Below the pieces are notes generated by a model. The model ran no database searches. It was not told where the DNA came from and was given only the letters and a program-made list of their open reading frames with translations. Shown piece by piece: positions 1-7,397 of a stretch of 13,567 bases of DNA. The stretch is taken from positions 1 through 13,567 of the forward strand of contig DAOVUK010000029.1 of assembly GCA_030632625.1 (NCBI GenBank). Reading direction: 5' to 3'. This DNA is from Gammaproteobacteria bacterium (GTDB lineage: Bacteria > Pseudomonadota > Gammaproteobacteria > GRL18). Within the stretch, counting starts at the first letter, position 1. The number at the start of each line of letters is the position of its first letter. The position numbers and the translations under genes are program-made.

Positions 1-10
1 GGTAGGAAGG

Positions 11-165
11 TGGTCAGGTGTCGTTTGCCTTGCAAGGGGCTTCGCCTCAGGGCGCCTACTTTTGGTTCGAGGCATGGACGCCGAGGAAGAGCGAGCCAGG
101 GATGGCCTTGCCAACAGTAGGCGCCCTGAGGCGAAGCCCCTTGCAAGGTGAATGATTCCTGACCA
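11..165. repeat. Long inverted-repeat element (REP/MITE-like)
   Basis: Positions 28-60 and 116-148 are perfect reverse complements (33 bp each arm, beginning ccttgcaaggggcttcgcc). They enclose a 55-bp centre (61-115). Outside the arms, after 9 non-matching bases on each side, tggtcagg (11-18) and cctgacca (158-165) pair again, so the symmetric structure spans about 155 bp. The G+C content is visibly higher than the surrounding DNA, which points to an inserted element rather than local sequence. No transposase frame is present. It could fold into a very stable hairpin in RNA or single-stranded DNA. The class (MITE, BIME-like or transposon end) cannot be told from one copy. The left boundary may lie before the window. 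Confidence 0.8.
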
Positions 166-226
166 TCTTGCGGCTTTAAAAACACCACTTTCGAGTACAC
201 CACCATTCTTTTCAAATTACCGCTAA

Positions 227-275
227 GGTCGTTTTGCTGACATTTGAAAAAGTACGTAAATTTGTGAAGAACCCA
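227..275. repeat. Inverted copy of the element terminus found at 1653-1700
   Basis: This 49-bp stretch, ending gtgaagaaccca at 275, is the reverse complement of 1653-1700 with about six differences including one single-base gap. The two copies bracket gltS with their outer (ccca/tggg) ends facing the gene. It looks like the end of an element related to the one at 1653-1813 but with a different interior. No matching second terminus is visible to the left within the window. Confidence 0.7.
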
Positions 276-360
276 AATAATATTCTTGCTAAATATTAAA
301 ATTTGTATTATTTTGCTTCTGTTATTCTAGGTGCATGATTAGCTGCTGCTATTCAGTCAC

Positions 361-390
361 TTGAGAAATCCTCTCATTTTTACAGATAAT
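361..390 (+). promoter_or_regulatory. Likely sigma70 promoter of gltS
   Basis: TTGAGA at 361-366 and GATAAT at 385-390 each match the consensus hexamers at five of six positions. They are separated by 18 bp. Transcription would start near 397 and give a leader of about 25 nt before the gltS ATG. It lies downstream of the repeat at 227-275, so the gene has its own promoter independent of that element. Confidence 0.5.
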
Positions 391-421
391 TTTTTATATA
401 TCGATTGTTTTAAGGATTTAT

Positions 422-1651
422 ATGGAACTTATAGATAATACTCTGGCGCTGCAGTCCTTTTTTACAGTGACTTTAGCCATTCTGGTTTTATTTATCGGCA
501 AGGGATTGAATTTACGTTTTGCGCTGTTACGGGATATGAATATTCCGGAACCAGTGGTTGGTGGTCTGTTATTTTCTATAGTCTTCGCTATTGTGCATTT
601 CACTATAGGAATATCCGTTGAGTTTGATCTCAAAGCCAGAGACATCATGCTGGTCTATTTCTTTACCACTATTGGTTTGAATTCCAATATTATGGATCTG
701 GTTAAGGGGGGCAAACCCCTGCTCATTCTTTTAGCCGCCACTATTTTTTATATGATCATACAGAATGCAGTGGGTATCTCCGTGGCAACCATGTTTGGCC
801 TGGAACCCCTGGTAGGCATGTTGGGCGGTACGGTGTCACTGATTGGCGGCCATGGTACTGCAATTGCCTGGGCGCCCACTTTTGCTGAGAAATACGGCAT
901 CCATAATGCTATGGAAATTGGTATTGCCTGTGCTACGTTTGGTTTGATACTGGCCAGTCTAATGGGTGGACCTATTGCCAGTTATCTGATCAAAAAGCAT
1001 GATCTGAAACCCACGGAGTCCGGTGATGTTGATGTCGGTGTTGCCTATGATGATCAGAGTTCCAAAATTGATTATTTTGCTTTTTTACATGCCATTCTTG
1101 GCATTCATTTCAGCATAATGATTGGTATGCTGCTGAATGAATCGCTTGAAGAAGCTGGTTTAAAATTACCGCTTTTTGTCACCTGTTTATTTGCGGGTAT
1201 TCTTATCAGTAGTTTTATTACGCCCAAAATATCGAAAAAATTCACCTGGCTGGACTGGAATGCCAGAGGTACTGCCATGGCGCTTATTGCTGATATCTCT
1301 TTGGGTATTTTTCTGGCCATGTCATTGATGAGTATGCAGTTATGGGTGATTGTTGATCTTGCCGGCCCCATTTTAGCTATTATCACTGCACAGTTTGTTA
1401 TCGCTGCAGCAATAACACTTTTTGTAATATTCAAAATAATGGGACGAACTTATGATGCAGCGGTGATTTGTTCCGGCTTCGGTGGTATTTCTCTTGGCTC
1501 AACGGCAACCGCGATGGCCAATATGACCGCGGTCACACAACGTTATGGACCCTCCCATCTGGCATTTGTTATCGTACCTCTGGTCTGTGCATTTTTTATT
1601 GATTTGTTTAATGTGGTATTAATACAAACGCTGCTTGCTTACTTTAATTAA
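422..1651 (+). CDS. gltS: Sodium/glutamate symporter GltS
   Basis: Inner-membrane Na+-coupled glutamate carrier of the ESS family. The 409 residues compare well with the 401 of E. coli GltS. The protein is almost wholly hydrophobic segments. It carries the conserved IPEPVVGG near residues 41-48 and both glycine-rich re-entrant loops that define the family: GGHGTAIAWAP at 142-152 and GFGGISLGSTATAMANM at 352-368. These lie in the two homologous halves that pack to form the substrate path. The ATG at 422 follows aagga (412-416) by 5 nt, and a sigma70-like promoter lies at 361-390. It is monocistronic, convergent with the TPR/SUMF1 gene, and bracketed by related repeat elements. Glutamate specificity is taken from the family and is not visible in the sequence. 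Confidence 0.93.
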   Translation: MELIDNTLALQSFFTVTLAILVLFIGKGLNLRFALLRDMNIPEPVVGGLLFSIVFAIVHFTIGISVEFDLKARDIMLVYFFTTIGLNSNIMDLVKGGKPLLILLAATIFYMIIQNAVGISVATMFGLEPLVGMLGGTVSLIGGHGTAIAWAPTFAEKYGIHNAMEIGIACATFGLILASLMGGPIASYLIKKHDLKPTESGDVDVGVAYDDQSSKIDYFAFLHAILGIHFSIMIGMLLNESLEEAGLKLPLFVTCLFAGILISSFITPKISKKFTWLDWNARGTAMALIADISLGIFLAMSLMSMQLWVIVDLAGPILAIITAQFVIAAAITLFVIFKIMGRTYDAAVICSGFGGISLGSTATAMANMTAVTQRYGPSHLAFVIVPLVCAFFIDLFNVVLIQTLLAYFN

Positions 1652-1652
1652 A

Positions 1653-1813
1653 TGGGTTCTTCACAAATTTGCGTACTTTTCAATTATCAACAAAACGCCC
1701 ATGAAAGCTATATGGAAGAATACGTAGAGCGTAGAGACGTTGCATGCAACGTCTCTACCATTTGAGCCTATCTGCTGAACCCGATAAAAAGTACGCAATA
1801 ATATGATGAACCA
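1653..1813. mobile_element. MITE-like element with imperfect terminal inverted repeats
   Basis: The left end (1653-1680, tgggttcttcac... to ...ttgcgtactttt) and right end (1787-1813, aaaagtacgcaa... to ...gaacca) are imperfect inverted repeats, about 22 of 28 matching with one gap. The innermost 12 bp match perfectly (1669-1680 with 1787-1798). The 161-bp unit starts 2 bp after the gltS stop and ends 3 bp before the stop codon of the convergent gene, so it fills the gap. Its interior contains a 28-bp palindrome and no coding frame. No clear target-site duplication is seen. It may act as a shared transcription barrier between the convergent genes through its hairpin. Confidence 0.6.
1731..1758. 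repeat. 28-bp perfect palindrome
   Basis: The half-site gtagagacgttgca is followed directly by its exact reverse complement, with no spacer. The 7-bp cgtagag is also tandemly repeated just before and into it (1723-1729, 1730-1736). It sits near the middle of the MITE-like element. There is no T-run after it, so it is not a classical intrinsic terminator, though a hairpin here could slow polymerase or protect 3' ends of the convergent transcripts. From memory, similar gtagagacg-type palindromes are iterated in cyanobacteria and other bacteria; this was not checked. Confidence 0.85.
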
Positions 1814-1816
1814 CAT

Positions 1817-2938
1817 TTAGTCGAGCTCTTCTACCAGACGAAATCCTAATTCGCTGCCTGCATACGTCGGAAAGTTGTTATAGCGAATATAGGATCGCAG
1901 AGTCTCGCTGAATGTATTCCAGCCACCACCACGCACTGCTATTGTTTTTCCATCCAGATCATTTTTATCGACACAAAATTTCTCTGCGCCATTATATCCG
2001 CCAGGAGTATACATAGAGCAGGTCCATTCCCAGACATTGCCGAAAAGATCATGAATGCCGTACTTATTTGACTCAAAACTACCCACCTCAATTGTCTTAG
2101 CACTTTCCCAGAAATACCGGCAGCCATCGCAATTGGCATCGCCAAGACCTGTTAAATCATTAAAACCAAACTGACGTTTAAAACCAGTACGAGCCACATA
2201 TTCCCACTCTGACTCAGTTGGCAGGCGAAAAGTTCTATTGTTTTTTTTACTCAGCCAGACAGCATAGTCTTTAGCATTTTGCAGAGAGACATTGATGACA
2301 GGTCTGTTACCACGCCCCCAGCCAAGATCATCCGGTCTTTTTTTCTTAGCAGCTTTAGCAAAAGCATCATACTGAGCAAAGGTGACCTCATATTTACCCA
2401 TAGCAAAATCATTTTTAAGCGTCATTTTATGCGGCGGTTTTTGATCAGCTAAACCATGAATAGCCCCCATGATAAATGAACCCGCGGGGATTTTGACCAT
2501 TTCCGGAATCCTGGAGTATTTCCCGACTTGCTTTTTTTTATCAGGCTTTGCTGTCCCTCTTTCAGCTAACTTAAGCTCGGCCAATTTTTTTTCTGTACGC
2601 ATTAATACGCGTCTGGCATCGCTATAATATTTACTTTTATTACCAACGGTTGTAGTAAAGGTACTAAGATTTTGCGCAGCCTTTTTATACTTGCCATTAT
2701 GATAAAGGGTTTTACCATAAAAATAATAAAAGTCGCCATGCAGAGAAACCTTCATTTTGAGTAATTGTCGAAAAGCTTTTTCTGCCTCCCGATAATCTTC
2801 CTGATTATAGGACTGAGATGCTTTTTTCAAATAGTCATTAGCATCTTTGGCGGCAGAGGCTGAAGCTGCCAATAAAAAAAAACTGCCGGCCAGCAAGATA
2901 CTTTTGATTATTTTCAGCATAGTACATTTTAAGAACAT
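1817..2938 (-). CDS. Exported TPR plus SUMF1/FGE-like (C-type-lectin fold) protein
   Basis: Predicted secreted protein of 373 residues. The N-terminus has a hydrophobic signal peptide ending SASA at residues 26-29. Residues about 32-125 form tetratricopeptide-like helices (QEDYREAEKAFRQLL, NGKYKKAAQNL). Residues about 145-371 are a formylglycine-generating-enzyme-type domain, with PAGSFIMG (151-158), YEVTFAQYDAF, LPTESEWEYVAR (239-250), GNVWEWT (300-306), RGGGW (336-340) and a final GFRL. In true sulfatase-activating FGE two cysteines follow RGGS; here those places are Thr342 and Leu347. Formylglycine synthesis is therefore unlikely and a binding or structural role is more plausible. A start at the second Met (2920) would give a cleaner signal peptide; neither start has a good ribosome site. 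It is convergent with gltS and lies 101 bp downstream of the cyclase gene on the same strand. The specific role is unknown. Confidence 0.85.
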   Translation of the reverse strand: MFLKCTMLKIIKSILLAGSFFLLAASASAAKDANDYLKKASQSYNQEDYREAEKAFRQLLKMKVSLHGDFYYFYGKTLYHNGKYKKAAQNLSTFTTTVGNKSKYYSDARRVLMRTEKKLAELKLAERGTAKPDKKKQVGKYSRIPEMVKIPAGSFIMGAIHGLADQKPPHKMTLKNDFAMGKYEVTFAQYDAFAKAAKKKRPDDLGWGRGNRPVINVSLQNAKDYAVWLSKKNNRTFRLPTESEWEYVARTGFKRQFGFNDLTGLGDANCDGCRYFWESAKTIEVGSFESNKYGIHDLFGNVWEWTCSMYTPGGYNGAEKFCVDKNDLDGKTIAVRGGGWNTFSETLRSYIRYNNFPTYAGSELGFRLVEELD

Positions 2939-3039
2939 CTTTAAAACTCAATATTATTTATAAAAATCTAATCGATTACAGAACAAGTGAAAATGAATTT
3001 CTATAAACTCTGGCGCTGGTCTTTGTGAACATAGAGAAA

Positions 3040-4908
3040 TCAGGTGTGAGGGCTAAACATTTTCTCAATAGAATTTTTAGTTTGTCTTCCTGAACTAGAT
3101 TTCTGTTCCATTGCTTTAGAAAATGTGTGATAAGATTTTATGGACTTGACCAGATAAGCCTTAACGGGCTCCTTGATACCTTTTAATTTTAACGGTGGTG
3201 TCGGGATCACAGTGATCTTATCCCGGATCATTTTGTAGGTCGCATGGCTGATCAAAACAGCATCATGCTTGGCCAGATGCTCCAGACGGGAAGCTATAGT
3301 CACATTTTCGCCAATCAGGGTGAAATCTCTTCTTGAATGGCGACTGCCGATATCACCTGAAATAACATGGCCAGAATGAATACCGATACGCATATGGATA
3401 TCAAGCCCTGTTGTTTTACGTAATTCAGGTAAGGCTTTGAGCATTGCAGCGGCAGCACACACTGCCCGAAAGGCGCCTTCTTCCTGCAGTCCAAATGCGG
3501 CAAAAATACCATCGCCGATAAACTTATCAATAGTGGCATCAAAATGCATTAGTTCTTCAACCATACGGTCAAAATAGGTGTTCAGAAAATCAACGACATT
3601 TCTTGATGATAACTGACCTGACATGTGGGTAAACTCGACAATATCAGAAAACAATAATGTCCTGAATTTGTCTTCAACAATGGGCTCACTCATATTCCTG
3701 GTCGTTGAAATATGTGAAATGGTCGAGTCTGGTAAGTAGCGACTCATGGCATGCTGGTTATATTTTAAGCGGGTCTCAGCCAAAACCCGTTCCACTTCTG
3801 CAATCATGCGATCAGGAGAAAATGGTTTAGTAATAAAAGCCTGAATGCCAATGGAACGAATTTTTACCTGATCAGCTTTAGAGTCTTTACTGGTTTCAAT
3901 AATAATAGGCAGGTTGCCAAACTTATTTGACTGACGAATCCGGGTACAAAGCTCCAGACCGTCAACATACGGCATATCATAATCAGTAATAACCAGGTCA
4001 TATTGATTGGCGTTGAGTTTCCCCCAGGCAGACAAACCATCCTTGGCAACATCAACCTGAAAGCCCTGAATTTTTAATGAGTTATTAAGCTGGTGAAGCA
4101 TGGTGGCTGAATCTTCTACCACAAGAATTCGTTCTGGTCGCCCCTGCGAGTCTTTAGCATTCAACAAGCGAGCAACACGTGACAATAGTTCAGGAACAAC
4201 CACTTTATGCGTCGCTGAATGATCAGATTTAATAATATAATCATCTGCACCGGCATTAAAGCCGCTGATAATAGCTTTGTCTGTCTGCTGAGCAGACAAT
4301 AATAGAACCGGAGTAGATAGCTTATCCTGCTGCCGGATAATCCGACAAAGTGTAATACCGTCAAGAATCGGCATTTCAACATCACTGACAATGATGTCAA
4401 TTTTCATTTTACGAATAATTTTTAATGCCTGCTCACCATTATCTGCTTCAATCACTTCATAACCTTCCTGTTCCAGAGAAGGTTTAATCAATCTGCGAGA
4501 GGTTTTACTATCATCCACTAGTAAAAGTTTTGTTTGTTGCTCAAGTAAAGGAGTTATTGCCTGATTTAAATCCTCACTGGAAAAAGGTAATTGTAGAAAT
4601 TTATGGGCACGGTGTTCAATAGCGTACTCTCGATTCAGAGTATCCGATGAAATAAAAACCAGATGAGCCTGAGATAACAAAGGGTGATAACGAATACGCT
4701 CACAAACCGTCAGGCCATCCATAGTCGACAGCATGCCTCGAATAAAAATTAATTCAGGGCGGCAATCAAGGATCTGCTGAAAATAATCGGCTTCACTCGA
4801 ATGGATGGCCTTGATTTTAAAGCGTTCACGATCTAATAAAGAGGTGATCAAGCCGTCAATGGTTGATGAATCCGTTAATAAAACGGTATTTATTGTGTGA
4901 TTATCCAT
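3040..4908 (-). CDS. Triple receiver-domain response regulator with class III nucleotide cyclase
   Basis: Cytoplasmic signalling protein of 622 residues with no membrane segment. REC1 (about 5-123) is degenerate: the phospho-acceptor position is Arg57 and the usual KPF is LPF. REC2 (about 127-252) has D132/D133, acceptor D176, S205 and K227. REC3 (about 259-380) has E265/D266, acceptor D309 and K361, so both look phosphorylatable. The cyclase domain (about 415-590) keeps metal ligands D422 (FSDIVEF) and D466 (KFIGDG). It also keeps the purine-selecting pair K462 and D528, which favours ATP, and R541. The usual Asn four residues before that Arg is Thr537. The likely product is cAMP if active. 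No kinase is adjacent. It is divergent from the HD-GYP-like gene across 388 bp. The ATG at 4908 has only a weak ribosome site. Confidence 0.92.
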   Translation of the reverse strand: MDNHTINTVLLTDSSTIDGLITSLLDRERFKIKAIHSSEADYFQQILDCRPELIFIRGMLSTMDGLTVCERIRYHPLLSQAHLVFISSDTLNREYAIEHRAHKFLQLPFSSEDLNQAITPLLEQQTKLLLVDDSKTSRRLIKPSLEQEGYEVIEADNGEQALKIIRKMKIDIIVSDVEMPILDGITLCRIIRQQDKLSTPVLLLSAQQTDKAIISGFNAGADDYIIKSDHSATHKVVVPELLSRVARLLNAKDSQGRPERILVVEDSATMLHQLNNSLKIQGFQVDVAKDGLSAWGKLNANQYDLVITDYDMPYVDGLELCTRIRQSNKFGNLPIIIETSKDSKADQVKIRSIGIQAFITKPFSPDRMIAEVERVLAETRLKYNQHAMSRYLPDSTISHISTTRNMSEPIVEDKFRTLLFSDIVEFTHMSGQLSSRNVVDFLNTYFDRMVEELMHFDATIDKFIGDGIFAAFGLQEEGAFRAVCAAAAMLKALPELRKTTGLDIHMRIGIHSGHVISGDIGSRHSRRDFTLIGENVTIASRLEHLAKHDAVLISHATYKMIRDKITVIPTPPLKLKGIKEPVKAYLVKSIKSYHTFSKAMEQKSSSGRQTKNSIEKMFSPHT

Positions 4909-5296
4909 GAGAAACTCATGCTGACCCCAATCTCAACACGACAATATCAAAGTAAGTTATTTTATATTGCCAGGCAAATTTATATCATTATCCTTTTCAG
5001 CTACGGTGTAATCCATTACCAATAATTAGTGCCCATCTGTTTCTTATGAAGAAAAAAGGTGGTAAAAAGAGGAACAAATTGAGTAGTTATATTTTTTTTA
5101 AGCAATCGTTCATTTAATAATATAGTCAACATTACTTAAAAATTCAATTGGTTTTTCAAAAATGTGCGTTTATTCCGTGTTTTTTGTAGTAAATGTGATA
5201 TATACAGCTTCTTTTTCAGCGCTTTTTATCTATGATAAAGTCATCATAATATTGGTTTTTTAAATCCAATAGCACAATCAATTTAAGAGATATGAA
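4909..5296. other. AT-rich intergenic region between divergent signalling genes
   Basis: This 388-bp gap separates the start of the cyclase gene from that of the HD-GYP-like gene, so both promoters should lie here. There is a small inverted repeat atgat/atcat at 5232-5236 and 5242-5246, followed by CATAAT at 5245-5250, a possible -10 for the plus-strand gene, but no convincing -35 is placed before it. No RNA gene, terminator or credible small gene was found. Confidence 0.5.
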
Positions 5297-6661
5297 GTGA
5301 CAGTCAAGAGTAAAAAAATAGATATTAAAATGCTGACTCAGGGTATGTATATATCAAAACTGGATCGTCCCTGGATCGAAACCTCTTATCCTATTGAAGG
5401 ATTTTATCTTCAGGATCATGGGGATATTCAGAAACTGTCAGCACTTTGCCGCTTTGTCTATATCGATATTGATTTAACCAGATTACGCATTGATATCAGC
5501 CAGCTGGACAGCAACGCCTCTCTGAGTAACTCTTCTCTTAGAACATCAGATCAGTTCTTATCGGAAAAGCCGGCACCTTATGAAACAAAGGCTCAAACCG
5601 TTAAAATTCATCAACAGCAGTTTAAAAAGAAGCAACTCAGGCGCAATAAAGTCTTGTATATCGAACGGGTTCCTTTTGAAAAAGAATTCAAAACAGCCAA
5701 TAAACTCTACGAAACCATTACTCAAATCGCAGCAGATATTTTAAATCAGGTTTCCTCGGGCAAAGATTTTGATATCAAGCAAGTCAATCAGGCAGCCGGC
5801 GTCATGGTTGACAGCATCATTCGCAACCCTGATGCTTTTTTATGGCTTTCCCGTCTTAAAGCCAAAGATACTCACTCTCATAATCGTTCCATTCGTGCTG
5901 CTGTCTGGGCTATCGCCTTTGGACGTTATCTGTCATTACCAAAAAAAGAATTAACAGAACTTTCTATCGCGGTATTGCTGGCAAATATTGGTAAAGTTCG
6001 TCTACCCAGACAACTATTGGAAAAAGCAGAAGAATTACAAGGTTCTGAGTTATCAGCTTATCAAAAGCATATTAATATTTCAGTTCAGCTGCTGAAAAAA
6101 ACGGGCATGTTTTCTAAAAAAATAATTGCAACAATTGCAGCACATTGCGAAAGATACGATGGTTCCGGTTATCCCCGAAACCTGAGCCAGAATGAAATTA
6201 TTTTTCCTGCACAAATTGCCGGACTGGTCTGTTACTATGAAAAAATAACCAATCATCGTAATAGTGAGCTTTCTCTTGATGCCACCCGGGCAATGGAACA
6301 TCTGTATAAACTCAGAAATAATCAGTTCCAGGCTGAATTAGTTGAAGAATTTATTCAATCCATCGGCATCCACCCCGCCGGTTCTCTGATTGAGTTAAAC
6401 TCAAAGGAGATCGCTGTCATTATCGAGCAAAATGAACAACACAAACTGTTACCGAAAGTCATGATCCTTAGAGATAGTCAGAAAAAAACAGTAAGCACTC
6501 TAAAAATTCTGGATCTCTCAACACTTAAGACTGACAACGGTATCAGTCCCAGAATAATCAACAGTATACCATTGGACTCCTATGGTATTGATTCTGATGA
6601 AATCATTAATAGCATAAAAAAAGCTGATAAAAACTGGATTATGAGAAAATTGTTCTCATAA
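5297..6661 (+). CDS. DUF3391 plus degenerate HD-GYP domain protein
   Basis: A 454-residue cytoplasmic protein. Residues about 6-60 match the DUF3391 region that precedes many HD-GYP domains (LTQGMYISKLDRPWIET, FVYIDI). Residues about 180-365 align with the HD-GYP c-di-GMP phosphodiesterase fold, including H258, DGSGYP (288-293) and IGIHPAGSLIEL. The signature residues are largely lost. The early metal His is Arg197, the HD pair in LLHDIGK is Ala229-Asn230, the second His of HHE is Cys284, and the late Asp is Cys312. Phosphodiesterase activity is therefore unlikely, and a c-di-GMP-binding or protein-interaction role is plausible. The GTG start at 5297 has aagaga 6 nt upstream; the nearest ATG (5292) runs straight into a stop. 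Transcription ends at a strong hairpin terminator at 6671-6710. Confidence 0.85.
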   Translation: MTVKSKKIDIKMLTQGMYISKLDRPWIETSYPIEGFYLQDHGDIQKLSALCRFVYIDIDLTRLRIDISQLDSNASLSNSSLRTSDQFLSEKPAPYETKAQTVKIHQQQFKKKQLRRNKVLYIERVPFEKEFKTANKLYETITQIAADILNQVSSGKDFDIKQVNQAAGVMVDSIIRNPDAFLWLSRLKAKDTHSHNRSIRAAVWAIAFGRYLSLPKKELTELSIAVLLANIGKVRLPRQLLEKAEELQGSELSAYQKHINISVQLLKKTGMFSKKIIATIAAHCERYDGSGYPRNLSQNEIIFPAQIAGLVCYYEKITNHRNSELSLDATRAMEHLYKLRNNQFQAELVEEFIQSIGIHPAGSLIELNSKEIAVIIEQNEQHKLLPKVMILRDSQKKTVSTLKILDLSTLKTDNGISPRIINSIPLDSYGIDSDEIINSIKKADKNWIMRKLFS

Positions 6662-6670
6662 TCCACAAAG

Positions 6671-6710
6671 ACAAAAAACCCGTAACAGTCTCCTGTTACG
6701 GGCTTTTTGT
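6671..6710. terminator. Bidirectional intrinsic terminator
   Basis: The stem cccgtaacag (6679-6688) and ctgttacggg (6693-6702) is perfect, with a 4-nt loop (tctc). It is flanked by an A-run (6673-6678) on the left and a T-run (6704-6708) on the right, so it works on both strands. It starts 9 bp after the HD-GYP-like stop and lies 37 bp beyond the end of the convergent sulfur-globule-like gene, so it serves both. Confidence 0.95.
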
Positions 6711-6746
6711 CAATCACTTCAGTGTGCCTGTAAAGGCAGCTAAAAA

Positions 6747-7343
6747 CTACTTAGCAACTGGAGCCGCAGGTGCTGCTGGAGCAGCCGGAGCTTGAGCAGC
6801 CCACTGCTTCATTCTTTCTTCATATGCTTTACGAGCAGCTTCCATTTTGGCCTGCTGCTGCTTTTGCATATCCTGCATACGCTTTTGATGAGCTTCCATC
6901 TGAGCTTTTTGCTGTGGCGTTGGACCCATCATAGCTGGAGCTCGCTGAGGAGCAACAGGCGCCTGCATCATAGGAGCAGGGCGGCCATAACCACGGTAAC
7001 CAGACGTAGTGTCATAGGTGTTACGACCATCAAAATTGGTATTCATGTTGTTGTAACCATTGTAGTTGCTGTTACCGCTTCCATAAGCTGAACCACGAGT
7101 GTTACCTTTACCACGACCACGGCCACGGGCTTTAATAGTGATTTCAACATCACCGTCCATATCCGCATCACCAGAACCGTCGCCCCAACCATTACCATAG
7201 CCATTGCCATAAGCATTGTTGTTCATGTTGTTATAGCCGCCGCCATTCCAGTTAGTGTTGCTGTTGCCGTCATCCCAGAACGCACTGGCAGACATAGAAA
7301 TAGTTGTAGCAGCAATCGCTGCAGCGATTAATAATTTTTTCAT
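6747..7343 (-). CDS. Sulfur-globule-like exported Gly/Asn-rich protein
   Basis: Small exported low-complexity protein of 198 residues. The signal peptide runs from MKKLLIAAAI to SASA, with cleavage predicted before Phe22. Then comes a Gly/Asn/Tyr/Trp-rich stretch (22-120) with an acidic patch (DGDADMDGDVEI-like, 55-70) and an Arg/Gly run (73-79). A Met/Gln/Lys/Glu-rich, probably helical segment follows (about 140-181), then an Ala/Pro tail. The signal peptide followed by FW and Gly/Asn/Tyr repeats resembles sulfur globule proteins, which coat extracytoplasmic sulfur deposits in sulfur-oxidising gammaproteobacteria. This is similarity of style, not a catalytic motif, so another structural or envelope role is possible. 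The ATG at 7343 has ggag 8 nt upstream. An in-frame ATG lies upstream at 7415, but the ribosome site and signal peptide decide for 7343. The stop is TAG. Confidence 0.7.
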   Translation of the reverse strand: MKKLLIAAAIAATTISMSASAFWDDGNSNTNWNGGGYNNMNNNAYGNGYGNGWGDGSGDADMDGDVEITIKARGRGRGKGNTRGSAYGSGNSNYNGYNNMNTNFDGRNTYDTTSGYRGYGRPAPMMQAPVAPQRAPAMMGPTPQQKAQMEAHQKRMQDMQKQQQAKMEAARKAYEERMKQWAAQAPAAPAAPAAPVAK

Positions 7344-7397
7344 TTTATACTCTCCAAAATATTGTGTAATGTAATTAGCTTCGTGTGTGTTATGCAT

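Noticed and set aside
152..226. 24-residue open frame (MIPDHLAALK start) after the first inverted repeat
   Set aside because: No ribosome site, it overlaps the repeat element, and it is too short to support.
1773..1783. tgctgaacccg shared by 1773-1783 and 8338-8348
   Set aside because: An 11-bp match with no similarity in the flanks; it may be chance.
5046..5117. 23-residue Lys-rich open frame in the divergent intergenic region
   Set aside because: No ribosome site, and its composition merely reflects an A-rich stretch.
6792..7091. Plus-strand 99-codon open frame inside the sulfur-globule-like gene
   Set aside because: An antisense shadow with His/Ser/Leu runs produced by the low-complexity sequence; no ribosome site or family resemblance.
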